Positions 8,824-17,105 of a DNA stretch of 64,000 nucleotides are shown here, piece by piece. Source of the stretch: DASRHT01 sp035293765 (lineage in GTDB: Bacteria; Chloroflexota; Ktedonobacteria; Ktedonobacterales; Ktedonobacteraceae). The notes under the pieces are model-generated. The model made no database searches. It was given only the letters and a program-made list of their open reading frames with translations, and was not told where the DNA came from. The translations under genes were made by a program, and so were the position numbers. How positions within the stretch are numbered: position 1 is the first letter of the stretch; every line of letters begins with the position of its first letter. The stretch lies in contig DATGMF010000072.1 of assembly GCA_035293765.1 (NCBI GenBank), positions 57,830-121,829 of the forward strand, given 5' to 3'.

Positions 8824-10242
8824 GTGAATTATAAAGAGGCGCTGGCCTATATCTATAGCTTTACTGATTACGAGCGAGGCAGTTCCTATACGCGAGATCG
8901 CACGGAAAACCAGCTTCGTGTGAGTGCCGTACTTGACTTGCTTGGCAATCCGCATCGGCAGTATAGCAGCACGCTGATTGCGGGCACAAAGGGGAAAGGC
9001 TCGACCGCCGCTTTAATCGAGCGCGTGTTGCGCGAGGCTGGCCTGCGTACCGGCCTCTATACGCAGCCCGATCTGCACACCTTTCGCGAACGTATGCGCG
9101 TCAATGGTCATCTCATCAGCGAAGAAGAGGTTGCAAAGCTGATACCGGAGATACAGGCCGCCGTTGAGACAGTCGAGGCGCGCCACGAGTTTGGCCCATT
9201 CATTACCTATGAGATCGGAACGGCTCTGGCTTTTCTCTTCTTCTATCGCCAACAAATAGAGCATGCAGTCGTAGAAGTTGGATTGGGCGGACGGCTGGAC
9301 GCTACCAATATTCTTCAGCCGCTTGTCTCGGTGATTACCTCGATTAGCTACGATCATATGCATATTCTGGGTGATACGCTTGCCAAAATTGCGACCGAGA
9401 AAGCGGGTATTATCAAGCCCAATGGCATTATAGTGACCTCTGCTCAATCTCCCGAGGCGCTGCTGGCTATTGCAGCCGTCAGCCGCCAACGTCAGGCCCG
9501 TATGGTGCGTATCGGTCCAGCCGAAAGCGATCCCGCTCAGACCGATGTTGATGCAGGTCAGTTGCCAGTCGTAAGCTATCGCTATCGACCAGAGTCTCAC
9601 AACGAGGAAAAACAACGCTTTACCATCTGGACGCCTGAATCTACCTACGCCGACCTTGAAATACCGCTGGTCGGGCGCTATCAACTGGAGAATGCCACGG
9701 TGGCGCTGGCAACCCTTGAAGAGTTGCGTCGGCAGGGCGTAGTATGGGATGAGGATGCGCTCCGTCGCGGCTTTGCCGCCGTACACTGGCCTGCTCGCAT
9801 CGAGGTTGTGGGGCACAATCCAACCATCGTCGTCGATGGCGCGCATAATGCCGACTCGGTACAGAAAATGCTCCAGGCGTTGCGTACTACCTTCACCTTT
9901 CATCGCTTAATCGTCGTGCTCAGCCTTAAACGTGATAAAGACCTGGCGAGGATTGTGCGCGCCCTCGCCGATGTGGATATGGTGATTGTGACCAGGATGA
10001 ATAATCCTACCGCCATTGCTATCGAAGCGTTGCAGGAGCTACTTGCCGAGCATGCGCCTCACGTCGCTGTTTATACGGCAAAGGAAAGCAACGAAGCCAT
10101 GAATCTGGCCCTTGATCTCGCCGATGGCAGCGATCTCATCTGCGCCACCGGTTCGCTGTACCTGGCGGCAGAGGCGTTGCGCTGGGCGGCTGCTCGTGGC
10201 GATGAGAGAGCTGCCGCGGAGATCGAAGGGGTGGATCATTGA
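8824..10242 (+). CDS. folC: Folylpolyglutamate synthase / dihydrofolate synthase
   Basis: A 472-residue Mur-ligase-type ATP-dependent enzyme adding glutamate to folates. The P-loop is GTKGKGSTAA (Gly54 onward), followed by LYTQPDLHTFRERMRVNG (a HLxxFxERI-like substrate loop), the metal-site region VEVGLGGRLDATNIL, ISYDHMHILGDTLAKIA(TEKAGI) and the C-terminal domain motif VVDGAHNADS. The start is GTG at 8824 with GGAGAG 9 bases upstream. It follows folP and precedes an acyl-CoA synthetase on the same strand. Whether it carries both FPGS and DHFS activities cannot be told from sequence. Confidence 0.94.
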   Translation: MNYKEALAYIYSFTDYERGSSYTRDRTENQLRVSAVLDLLGNPHRQYSSTLIAGTKGKGSTAALIERVLREAGLRTGLYTQPDLHTFRERMRVNGHLISEEEVAKLIPEIQAAVETVEARHEFGPFITYEIGTALAFLFFYRQQIEHAVVEVGLGGRLDATNILQPLVSVITSISYDHMHILGDTLAKIATEKAGIIKPNGIIVTSAQSPEALLAIAAVSRQRQARMVRIGPAESDPAQTDVDAGQLPVVSYRYRPESHNEEKQRFTIWTPESTYADLEIPLVGRYQLENATVALATLEELRRQGVVWDEDALRRGFAAVHWPARIEVVGHNPTIVVDGAHNADSVQKMLQALRTTFTFHRLIVVLSLKRDKDLARIVRALADVDMVIVTRMNNPTAIAIEALQELLAEHAPHVAVYTAKESNEAMNLALDLADGSDLICATGSLYLAAEALRWAAARGDERAAAEIEGVDH

Positions 10243-10365
10243 AAATCGCTAGAGTGCCGCAAAATAGCGATAATTTATGATAATCTATAAAGCAAAGTGG
10301 TTATCAAACAGCCAGAACGTCACCAGACTTCTGGTTGTTGCAATTTCACCGAGGAGGTGCCAAGC

Positions 10366-11988
10366 ATGCAAGGTCTCATGATGGATTATCCCCTGACATT
10401 GCAGCATGCGTTTAATCGAGCCGTACGCCTCTTTGCCCGCAAGGAGATTGTGACTCAGACCGACGGTGAGGCCCATCGCTATACCTATCGCGATTGGGGG
10501 AAGCGCACTATCCAGCTTGCGAACGCGCTGCGGCGGGCTGGCGTGGCGGAAGGCGAGCGCATCGCCACGTTCGCCTGGAACACATACCGTCACTTCGAAC
10601 TGTATTTTGCTATTCCCTGCATGGGAGCCGTTCTGCATACCCTGAACATTCGTCTCTTTGCCGATCAACTGGTCTATATCATCAATAATGCTGAGGATAA
10701 GATCATTTTTATTGATGGCGACCTCGTGCCAATCCTCGAACCGCTGGCGGACCAGCTTCCAACGGTGAAGTTGTATGTGATTATGGGCGAGGCTCCTCAC
10801 ACCACCGGGAAACTACAGCCCTCAGTCGATTACGAGAGCTTTATCGGCAGCCAGCCGACCAGCATTGAATGGCCTGAGCTGGATGAAAACGCGGCAGCCG
10901 CTATGTGCTATACCTCCGGTACGACGGGCAATCCTAAAGGCGTCGTCTATAGCCATCGCTCGACCTATCTCCACTCAATGGGCGTCGGCCTGGCTGATGG
11001 GATCGGTCTTTCTGAGCGTGACACTGCGTTTCCTGTAGTGCCGATGTTCCATGCCAATGCCTGGGGCCTGCCACACGCTGCCGCTATGGTCGGCGCGAAA
11101 CTGGTCTTGCCGGGACGGTTTATGGACCCGATGCGGCTGGGGCGGCTGATTGAGCAGGAGCGCGTGACCGTGGCGGAAGGGGTGCCGACGCTCTGGATCG
11201 GCTTATTGAACCTGCTGGATAAAGAAAAGTTCGATCTTTCGACGTTGCGCGCCATCTACTGTGGCGGCTCGGCGGTTCCGCGCGCCTTGATTGAGGGGCT
11301 GTATAAAAAGCATATCAACATTGTCCATGCCTGGGGCATGACTGAAACCTCGCCTCTTGCCTCGGTGTGCCGCTTGCGCAGCTACCAGGAAGGTCTCTCT
11401 GAGGACGAGCAGCTCGACATCAAAGCCAAACAGGGTACGATCTTGCCCGGCGTTGATTTCCGCGTGGTGAATATGGAAACGGGGCAAGAAGTTCCCTGGG
11501 ATAGCCAGACCTATGGCGAACTTCAGGTGCGCGGCCCCTGGATTGCCCGTGCGTACTATCACGATCCCGACTCGGCTGAGAAGTTTGCCGATGGCTGGCT
11601 GCGCACAGGAGACGTGGCCGTTGTGGACGAAGATGGCATCATCCAGCTCGTTGACCGCACCAAAGATCTGGTAAAATCGGGCGGCGAATGGATCTCCTCG
11701 GTCGAACTTGAAGGCTTGATCATGGGGCATCCAAAGGTGTTGGAAGCCTGCGTTGTCGGCATCCCGCATCCCAAATGGTCCGAGCGTCCCCTGGCCTGCG
11801 TTGTGCCCAAGCCCGATTATGAAGGCAAAATCACAAAGGACGAAATTATCGAGTACCTGCGCCCGCAAATCGCCAAGTGGTGGCTCCCTGATGATGTTGT
11901 CTTTATCGATGCCATCCCCAAAACCAGCGTTGGTAAATTCGATAAGAAAGTACTGCGTACCCAATACGAGATGCGTACGATGCCATAG
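10366..11988 (+). CDS. AMP-forming fatty acyl-CoA synthetase (AMP-binding/ANL superfamily)
   Basis: A 540-residue enzyme activating a carboxylic acid, probably a medium- or long-chain fatty acid, through an acyl-adenylate to a CoA thioester. The P-loop-like motif is CYTSGTTGNPKGVVYSH, the A5-type motif is HAWGMTETSPLAS, the hinge region is GWLRTGDVAVVDEDG followed by VDRTKDLVKSGGEWIS, and the C-terminal catalytic Lys motif is PKTSVGKFDKK. The ATG at 10366 is used because GAGGAGGT sits 8 bases upstream; the frame is open further upstream without a ribosome site. A strong terminator follows at 12007. It resembles the FadD/AlkK branch, but chain length is inference. Confidence 0.93.
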   Translation: MQGLMMDYPLTLQHAFNRAVRLFARKEIVTQTDGEAHRYTYRDWGKRTIQLANALRRAGVAEGERIATFAWNTYRHFELYFAIPCMGAVLHTLNIRLFADQLVYIINNAEDKIIFIDGDLVPILEPLADQLPTVKLYVIMGEAPHTTGKLQPSVDYESFIGSQPTSIEWPELDENAAAAMCYTSGTTGNPKGVVYSHRSTYLHSMGVGLADGIGLSERDTAFPVVPMFHANAWGLPHAAAMVGAKLVLPGRFMDPMRLGRLIEQERVTVAEGVPTLWIGLLNLLDKEKFDLSTLRAIYCGGSAVPRALIEGLYKKHINIVHAWGMTETSPLASVCRLRSYQEGLSEDEQLDIKAKQGTILPGVDFRVVNMETGQEVPWDSQTYGELQVRGPWIARAYYHDPDSAEKFADGWLRTGDVAVVDEDGIIQLVDRTKDLVKSGGEWISSVELEGLIMGHPKVLEACVVGIPHPKWSERPLACVVPKPDYEGKITKDEIIEYLRPQIAKWWLPDDVVFIDAIPKTSVGKFDKKVLRTQYEMRTMP

Positions 11989-12006
11989 AGTTAACGTTTC
12001 CCATGT

Positions 12007-12047
12007 AAAAAGTCCAGAGATTGCCGACCGCATCTCTGGACTTTTTC
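12007..12047 (+). terminator. Rho-independent terminator after acyl-CoA synthetase
   Basis: Perfect 11 bp stem AGTCCAGAGAT/ATCTCTGGACT (12011-12021 with 12032-12042), loop of 10, preceded by an A-run and followed by TTTTTC. It could act in both directions and also serve the convergent asparagine-synthetase-like gene. Confidence 0.88.
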
Positions 12048-12057
12048 TTAGGCATTT

Positions 12058-12238
12058 CCGCTTGACATCTTCGGGTTCGCTGCTATACTTCTCCTCATGA
12101 GGGGCGGAGGGAGCCGATGGCGATCTTGAAACCTTCCGCGTTCCAACGCTGTTGATGCGCTTATAGCTCCCAGCTTCATCATGGGCGCGCTCAGGAACGC
12201 GGAAAAGCAGGATCACGACCCGCTTGAGGGTACTGAAA
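12058..12238 (-). repeat. Dispersed intergenic repeat, copy B
   Basis: The inverse-orientation partner of 6954-7115. Its arms TTCCGCGTTCC/GGAACGCGGAA are a perfect 11 bp inverted pair. It carries about 19 extra bases between the arms relative to copy A. The 3' end of the convergent asparagine-synthetase-like gene (stop at 12191) lies inside it, so that protein's last 16 or so residues (FQYPQAGRDPAFPRS) are encoded by repeat sequence. Confidence 0.75.
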
Positions 12239-13801
12239 GAACAAATGGCATAGTACCTGGGTCGTAAATACCAGCATTAGCTCCCTCGAAATATCTCCTT
12301 GCTCCACCAGCGCCTGCACTGCCTGCGGATCGAATATGCCAGTTGCCCGTATCGCCTCCGGCGAGAGCGTCTGTTGCAATAAATCGGACTGCTCCGGGTG
12401 AAATAGTGAGGAAGAGGGAACGGCCAGAGGCAGCTTCGCGGGCGTTCCCCGCATATTCGGCATATAGCGTCGGACAAGTGGCGCAATCAGGGCAGATTCA
12501 GGCTCCCTGTCATCCAGTGTCGCGGGCAAACGCGCCAGCAGATCAATCACATGGGTATTCAGATAAGGCGAGCGCACAGCCATGCGTTCCTGCGTTGCCA
12601 GTTGCTGAAAGACATTTACCATATCTGGCAAGCGTAAATGCAGATCAAGATAATACTTTCGCAACCTTTGATTATTAAGCTGCAATGCGTGCCGCGCCAG
12701 CTTGCGAGCGTGCAAGGATTGCTCCCATAGTTCCTCTGCCCGTATAGTTGCTAGTACATCAGGTGTCCAGAGCGATTGTCTTGTTTGTGCTGGCGATTGG
12801 ATTCGCCCATACCAATCTAGAATGTCAGCCTGTTCGCCTGCTAATTGCTCGCCATGTTGGTGGTTTATTGTGTTAAACAGTATGTGTGAACCCAGCCCAC
12901 TAATGGCGATGCGAGCGCCCGTTGCGGTTGCGACAGTGTGGAGCAGTTGATGTAAAGCTAGAGGGCGGGTATCCAGGCAAGGAGCTTCTGTCGCGGCCAG
13001 CGCCGCCATCCAGAATTCGGGCTGATCCATGCCTGTAATCGCGAGAAATGGATGCTGGCAAGCCTGCGCAATCGCTTCTCCGGCCTTCCACAGCTTTGCA
13101 GAAGACGATTTCGTATAGCCAAAAGATACGACGGGGAACGGGGCCGTTGTGTGGCGTGCAGCAAGGAGCGTGGAGAGCGCGGAAGGAGAAGCGCCGCCAG
13201 TTAAGGCAACGAGCTGATCATGAGGTGGGAGCATATTGACGGTAGCTTTGTTCAGTGTTGTATCAAGCTTGTCAATTGCGTTTGATGGGGTAAGTGGTTG
13301 GTCAAGCTGGTAATCGAGAATTTGATTGATCACCGTCTTGGCTCGTTGCCAGCGCAGCAGCCAGCCCGCCGGGACAACGTGGATATCTTTGAAGGCTGTC
13401 CAGGGAGCTGGAATACATCCGTAACGCAGCAGCGTATCAAGCGCGGCGAGATGCAGGCGTCGTGGTACACCAACGGCGAAAAGAGCTTTTATCTCGCTGG
13501 CAAAGAGCAGATTCCCCTGATCGGGCCAGTTTTCGATATAGTACAGCGGATGTATGCCTGAAAGGGGACGGCGATAGACAAGGGTGCGGCGGTCCGGCAC
13601 CCAATCGAGAACGGGCGCCTCGTCTTGCTGCGCCATCGTATAGGCTGTATCGGCGAAAGCGATCAAGCCCGCACCGGGGTGGATAGTGTGGGCTGCTTGG
13701 CCGCCATGCTGCCCCAGCACATTGCCCATCGCCATCAAGGTCTGTTCGATAATCTCAGAGGGCACCTGTTCGCCCGTCAGCCATCCTGCAAGTGTGGGCA
13801 T
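12191..13801 (-). CDS. Degenerate asparagine-synthetase-like protein (AsnB homologue)
   Basis: A 536-residue protein with the two-domain plan of glutamine-dependent asparagine synthetase. The N-terminal part keeps the DRRTLVYRRPLSGIHPLYY and LLFASEIKALFAVGVPRRL blocks typical of the class II glutaminase fold. It begins MPTLAGW and lacks the catalytic Cys2. In the synthetase domain the ATP-pyrophosphatase loop, usually SGG-x-DS, reads LTGGASPSAL without its Asp. A YLNTHVIDLLARLP segment matches the family C-terminal region. Glutaminase activity is therefore unlikely and adenylation doubtful; it may be a diverged amide-bond enzyme or a regulatory relic. The ATG at 13801 has AGGA upstream. A 92-residue gene of unknown function lies 40 bases upstream, probably in the same transcript. 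Confidence 0.75.
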   Translation of the reverse strand: MPTLAGWLTGEQVPSEIIEQTLMAMGNVLGQHGGQAAHTIHPGAGLIAFADTAYTMAQQDEAPVLDWVPDRRTLVYRRPLSGIHPLYYIENWPDQGNLLFASEIKALFAVGVPRRLHLAALDTLLRYGCIPAPWTAFKDIHVVPAGWLLRWQRAKTVINQILDYQLDQPLTPSNAIDKLDTTLNKATVNMLPPHDQLVALTGGASPSALSTLLAARHTTAPFPVVSFGYTKSSSAKLWKAGEAIAQACQHPFLAITGMDQPEFWMAALAATEAPCLDTRPLALHQLLHTVATATGARIAISGLGSHILFNTINHQHGEQLAGEQADILDWYGRIQSPAQTRQSLWTPDVLATIRAEELWEQSLHARKLARHALQLNNQRLRKYYLDLHLRLPDMVNVFQQLATQERMAVRSPYLNTHVIDLLARLPATLDDREPESALIAPLVRRYMPNMRGTPAKLPLAVPSSSLFHPEQSDLLQQTLSPEAIRATGIFDPQAVQALVEQGDISRELMLVFTTQVLCHLFFQYPQAGRDPAFPRS

Positions 13802-13841
13802 CTGAATTTCCTATAGCCAATAAATAGTTGCGACACGGATG

Positions 13842-14120
13842 TTAGTTGAATTTATCTTTACGCCAGGGGGCATCTGAGCGACGCATCCAGCGATTATTGA
13901 TGTAGATATAGCTATCCTCGCTCTCGAAGGCCGCATCGGTCAGATCGCAGGCTTCCCATTCGCCGGTGGTGCCTTCCGCGCGGATCTTCTGTAGCAGGTG
14001 GTTGATGATAGCCAGAGCATCGGACAGGTCCACCCCCGGAAATTGCTCTTCAGTAATCTCGTCCTCAAGCTCCACCTCTGCGCCATTTCGCGTGCCGCGC
14101 AGAATGTAATAGATGTACAT
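13842..14120 (-). CDS. Hypothetical 92-residue acidic protein
   Basis: The protein starts MYIYYILRGTRNGAEVELED, has an acidic middle and ends in a Trp/Arg/Lys-rich tail (NNRWMRRSDAPWRKDK). No family was recognised. The start at 14120 is supported by GAGGAG seven bases upstream; the frame is open further upstream but without a ribosome site. It lies 40 bases upstream of the asparagine-synthetase-like gene, so co-transcription and a joint role are plausible but unsupported by homology. Confidence 0.6.
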   Translation of the reverse strand: MYIYYILRGTRNGAEVELEDEITEEQFPGVDLSDALAIINHLLQKIRAEGTTGEWEACDLTDAAFESEDSYIYINNRWMRRSDAPWRKDKFN

Positions 14121-14208
14121 ACTATTGCTCCTCTTAAATTTTCTGAAATTTGATGGCTTGCTGATTATCATATATCATTATTGCTGTCCTGTCATGAGGG
14201 AAAAGCTT

Positions 14209-14371
14209 GAACACGGGACAGGGCTTCGCAAAAGTTGTCTTTTCATCCAGAACGGCTCGCATGCGAGCCGTTCTGGAGAGGAAGGCCAGCACCTTCCTCT
14301 CCCTGTGAGCGCCTGTGGCGCGAGCAGTCGGCGCGTGCAGCGACGTTTGCGAAGCCCTGGAACACGGGACA
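14209..14371. mobile_element. MITE-like structured element with 12 bp terminal inverted repeats and 12 bp flanking direct repeats
   Basis: GGGCTTCGCAAA (14221-14232) and TTTGCGAAGCCC (14346-14357) are perfect inverted repeats. The element is flanked by identical GAACACGGGACA at 14209-14220 and 14360-14371. Inside are a perfect 30-base palindrome (14247-14276), a GAGAGGAAGG/CCTTCCTCTC hairpin (14276-14301) and a GCGCC/GGCGC hairpin (14309-14321). There is no coding content. This fits a non-autonomous transposable element; a 12 bp duplication would be long for most DDE transposases. A structured RNA is the alternative. Confidence 0.55.
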
Positions 14372-14444
14372 TTTTGCATTGCAATAGATGGAATGTAATG
14401 GTATATTTTAAAGCACAGGAACGAAGTATTGGAAAGGACTGTTG

Positions 14445-15374
14445 ATGATTATTCTCCTGTGTACGCTCCTCGCTATCGCTCTGACGATCACCGTTGCTGG
14501 CCTGCTGCTTTCGCTCAAAACCTCCCTTTCTGATCAGCGGGAAGTATCGTATATGGTGCGCGATGGAGGGGTACGTCGTGCCAGTATTGACAGGCAAAGA
14601 CGTATCCGGCGTTCTGTGACCACTGCTGAACGGCGCTCCTGGAGTGGCGTCTTTCCATCAGTAAATATGGGCGCCCTTTTTGGTGTGCGAGCAGGGATGC
14701 AAACGCCCTGGCTAGGGATTCTGCTGATCTTGCTAGCCCTTTTCGGTTTTAGCTTTTACTCGCTCAAATCTCTGGTATTGGATACTGGCGTACTCGTCCC
14801 TCCCACCTGGCCTGATGTCGCTGTCTCCTCTTCTCCAGTTGCCAGTAATCCTACTGCGTTGCAGATGTTCCCGGAGACGTCCGGCGCTTCAAAAGCCCTT
14901 GTGCGCGTAAGCCAGCTCGATCCTGCCCAATATAGCTCACAACAAGAATATGATAAATGGGCCTATTCCGCCTGTTCCGCCGCCTCTATGACCGAAGTGA
15001 TTAACTCATACGGCAATCATTACCGCGTTACCGACATTCTGAACGTCGAAGCGCGCATTGGCGAAATCACGCCGGAACTAGGTCTCTTAGAACCGGTTGG
15101 TATTGATCGCACCGTTGCCCAATTCGGTTACAAAGCCATCTGGCTCACAAACTACTCACTGGACGATATCATCAACGTGGCTAACAAGGGAACTCCTGTC
15201 ATCGTCGGCTTCCCGCCTGCTCGCTGGTCCGGCGGTCATATCCTCGTCCTGCGGGGAGGCAACGCCCAGAGCGTCTATCTCGCCGACTCGTCGCGCCTCA
15301 ACATGCAGGTCATGACCCGCCCCACCTTCCTGAAATACTGGGCCGGCTTCGCCGTTGGCGTCGTGCCGAAATAA
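14445..15374 (+). CDS. Membrane-anchored C39-like cysteine peptidase
   Basis: A 309-residue protein with an N-terminal hydrophobic helix, a basic loop, a second helix (WLGILLILLALFGFSFYSL) and an extracytoplasmic papain-like domain. The catalytic Cys is in WAYSACSAASMTEVINSYG; the His follows in SGGHILVLRGG and an Asp in VYLADSS. This is the order of the peptidase_C39_2 group, which cleaves or trims peptides and is often exported in Gram-positive bacteria and Chloroflexota. The ATG at 14445 is used with GGAAAGG upstream, in preference to the TTG just before it. A CTTGC-loop hairpin follows the stop. Substrate is unknown. Confidence 0.78.
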   Translation: MIILLCTLLAIALTITVAGLLLSLKTSLSDQREVSYMVRDGGVRRASIDRQRRIRRSVTTAERRSWSGVFPSVNMGALFGVRAGMQTPWLGILLILLALFGFSFYSLKSLVLDTGVLVPPTWPDVAVSSSPVASNPTALQMFPETSGASKALVRVSQLDPAQYSSQQEYDKWAYSACSAASMTEVINSYGNHYRVTDILNVEARIGEITPELGLLEPVGIDRTVAQFGYKAIWLTNYSLDDIINVANKGTPVIVGFPPARWSGGHILVLRGGNAQSVYLADSSRLNMQVMTRPTFLKYWAGFAVGVVPK

Positions 15375-15384
15375 TTAATCGTAG

Positions 15385-15405
15385 GGGCGGAGCTTGCCTC
15401 CGCCC
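15385..15405. repeat. Small dispersed hairpin, CTTGC-loop family
   Basis: GGGCGGAG/CTCCGCCC stem (15385-15392 with 15398-15405) with loop CTTGC, preceded by GTAGG. It lies between the convergent C39-like peptidase and PIG-L deacetylase genes and might act as a bidirectional terminator, but it lacks a T-run. Confidence 0.6.
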
Positions 15406-15438
15406 TGTATTGTCGTACAACGCAAGAATTTGCGGTTT

Positions 15439-16266
15439 TTACTGCTCCTCGGCAGGCGCCTCTTCCTTAGGTTCGGGCGGGATGTGCAGCTTGATGCGGC
15501 GGAAGCCTTCGGCGTATTGCATGTCCAGACCGCGTTTCTCTTTAGCCTCTTTCGCCAGATCGGCGGCTCGCTCGCGGATGCGCTCGCCTATATTGGCATT
15601 GGGACCAAACTGAGTGACATGGCACTGCAAGCCTTTCCCCTTCAGCTCAATGGTCTCGGTCACGTCTACATAGGTGTTTGCCTGACCGGAATGGAAGAGG
15701 TACAGTTCATGCACTTTATAGGGCAGCAGTCCTTCTGCCAGCAGTTCGCGATAAGAGCGCGGGTTGCCGACGGCGGGGAAGATGGCGTCAAGCACGATGT
15801 TACCCGTCGCGCGGTGATCGGGATGGTTGAGATGGCCGGTAGCCTCCGGCTTCTCGTACGGATCGGGCGCGAAAATGTGCTGCGATGGATCGTGCGTGAA
15901 GATGATGCGGGGACGATACTGGCGAATCAAGCGCACAACAGCCTTGCGCGTGACATCGTTATTCGTCAAATGGCCGTCGGGGAAGCGCAGGAACTCTACT
16001 GCCTGCACACCGTAGACCTCGCAGGCCATGCGCTGTTCCTGTTCGCGTGTCAGCATCAGCTCGGTATCAATCAGGCTGGGGACCTCGCTCCCCTCCGTAC
16101 CATCGGTCATCACGACCCATACGACCTTCTTGCCCTGTCTGGCCCATAAGGCGCTGGTCGCGGCAGCCGCGAAATCATCATCATCCGGGTGCGCACCAAT
16201 CACCATTGCCTCGTAATCGGGTGTGGTTACGACTTGCAGTGCGCCTGGAGCATTTCTGTCTCCCAT
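15439..16266 (-). CDS. PIG-L/LmbE family N-deacetylase
   Basis: A 275-residue zinc-dependent deacetylase of the group that includes MshB and N-acetylglucosaminyl-phosphatidylinositol deacetylase. The metal motif is IGAHPDDDDFA near residue 23 and the third ligand region is NHPDHRATG, preceded by FTHDPSQHIF. The C-terminal tail is charged (EPKEEAPAEEQ). The ATG at 16266 has GAGAGG about 6 bases upstream. The substrate is probably an N-acetylated sugar conjugate, but no mycothiol or bacillithiol partner gene is near, so it cannot be assigned. Confidence 0.9.
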   Translation of the reverse strand: MGDRNAPGALQVVTTPDYEAMVIGAHPDDDDFAAAATSALWARQGKKVVWVVMTDGTEGSEVPSLIDTELMLTREQEQRMACEVYGVQAVEFLRFPDGHLTNNDVTRKAVVRLIRQYRPRIIFTHDPSQHIFAPDPYEKPEATGHLNHPDHRATGNIVLDAIFPAVGNPRSYRELLAEGLLPYKVHELYLFHSGQANTYVDVTETIELKGKGLQCHVTQFGPNANIGERIRERAADLAKEAKEKRGLDMQYAEGFRRIKLHIPPEPKEEAPAEEQ

Positions 16267-16319
16267 AGAAAACCTCTCGAAAATTGTTGTTGAAAGTTCC
16301 GTTCAGTATAGGATGGAGC

Positions 16320-17105
16320 TTAACGATATGTCAAGCGCATCCTTTCTTCGGATACAATAATACGTTCAAAAGCGGCAATAACTTCTGCTGCCGCTATCAT
16401 CCGTCCGGCGAGTTCCGCCAGCCCGACGGCTCGTTCCTGCAAGCCTGCGCGCAAGAGCTGTTGTTCCTCTTCTGTGTGCCCTAACAATTGTGCCAGGAGC
16501 GTGGTATCCCAGGTCAGCAGAATGCCAGCCTGCAAGAGGCTGCCCGCGCGCCGGCGGATCATATCCAGCCCCACCACTTTGCGCTTACCCACTACCACTT
16601 CATATGGTGATAAGGTAGCGTAGCAGGCGCGGTTCATGAGCAACTCGTACTCGCGTGTCTCAGGCTGTTTGCGCAGGTCCCGCTGAGCATGCGCTTCTTT
16701 GGGCGGAACAACGCGGGCCTGTATCCCTAGCAGGTGCAAAGTCGCTACCCATGCCTCACCAAGCCAGCGATACGATTCCACAATGTCCGCCAGCATCAGT
16801 GGATGCCCGGCTGGTAGTATGACGTCGAGGCCAAGCAGCGAGGGACCCACCAGAACCGCCGTGCCGCCAGCTCGCCGGTGATAGATAGGCACCGGTGAGG
16901 GCGACAGTAGATTAAGTGTATCAGGCTTCTGGGAAAATCCCAGGACCAGCCCGCATGGTTGCGCCTGCGACCAGTAAAGTATGGGCTGATCGTCTGGCTG
17001 GAGCGTGCTAAGCAGGTGCTCACTCTGCTCGATATGTTGCTGCTGATCGGCAATAGTGAGCGGATAGACGCGCCACTTGCTACTCAATGAATGTGGACTC
17101 TGCAA
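16320..17105 (-). CDS. Lipoate-protein ligase A / octanoyltransferase-like protein
   Basis: A 261-residue member of the biotin/lipoate transferase fold. Diagnostic stretches are YHRRAGGTAVLVGPSLLGLD (the RRxGGG-like lipoyl-binding loop, here RRAGGTAV) and VVVGKRKVVGLDMIRRRAGSL containing the catalytic-type Lys. It would attach lipoate or octanoate to E2 or GcvH proteins. Its start overlaps the end of the upstream MFS transporter gene by 26 bases, so the two are translationally linked. Lipoate-using 2-oxo acid dehydrogenase genes lie far off at 52-55 kb. Ligase versus octanoyltransferase cannot be decided from sequence. Confidence 0.82.
   Translation of the reverse strand: MQSPHSLSSKWRVYPLTIADQQQHIEQSEHLLSTLQPDDQPILYWSQAQPCGLVLGFSQKPDTLNLLSPSPVPIYHRRAGGTAVLVGPSLLGLDVILPAGHPLMLADIVESYRWLGEAWVATLHLLGIQARVVPPKEAHAQRDLRKQPETREYELLMNRACYATLSPYEVVVGKRKVVGLDMIRRRAGSLLQAGILLTWDTTLLAQLLGHTEEEQQLLRAGLQERAVGLAELAGRMIAAAEVIAAFERIIVSEERMRLTYR

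Noticed and set aside
9013..9903. 296-codon frame antisense to folC
   Set aside because: The plus strand carries clear FolC motifs throughout; the antisense frame has no motif or ribosome site.
11203..12216. 337-codon open frame antisense to the acyl-CoA synthetase gene
   Set aside because: It lies fully opposite a well-conserved AMP-binding enzyme, has no family motif, and its apparent similarity to a frame near 7 kb comes only from the dispersed repeat.
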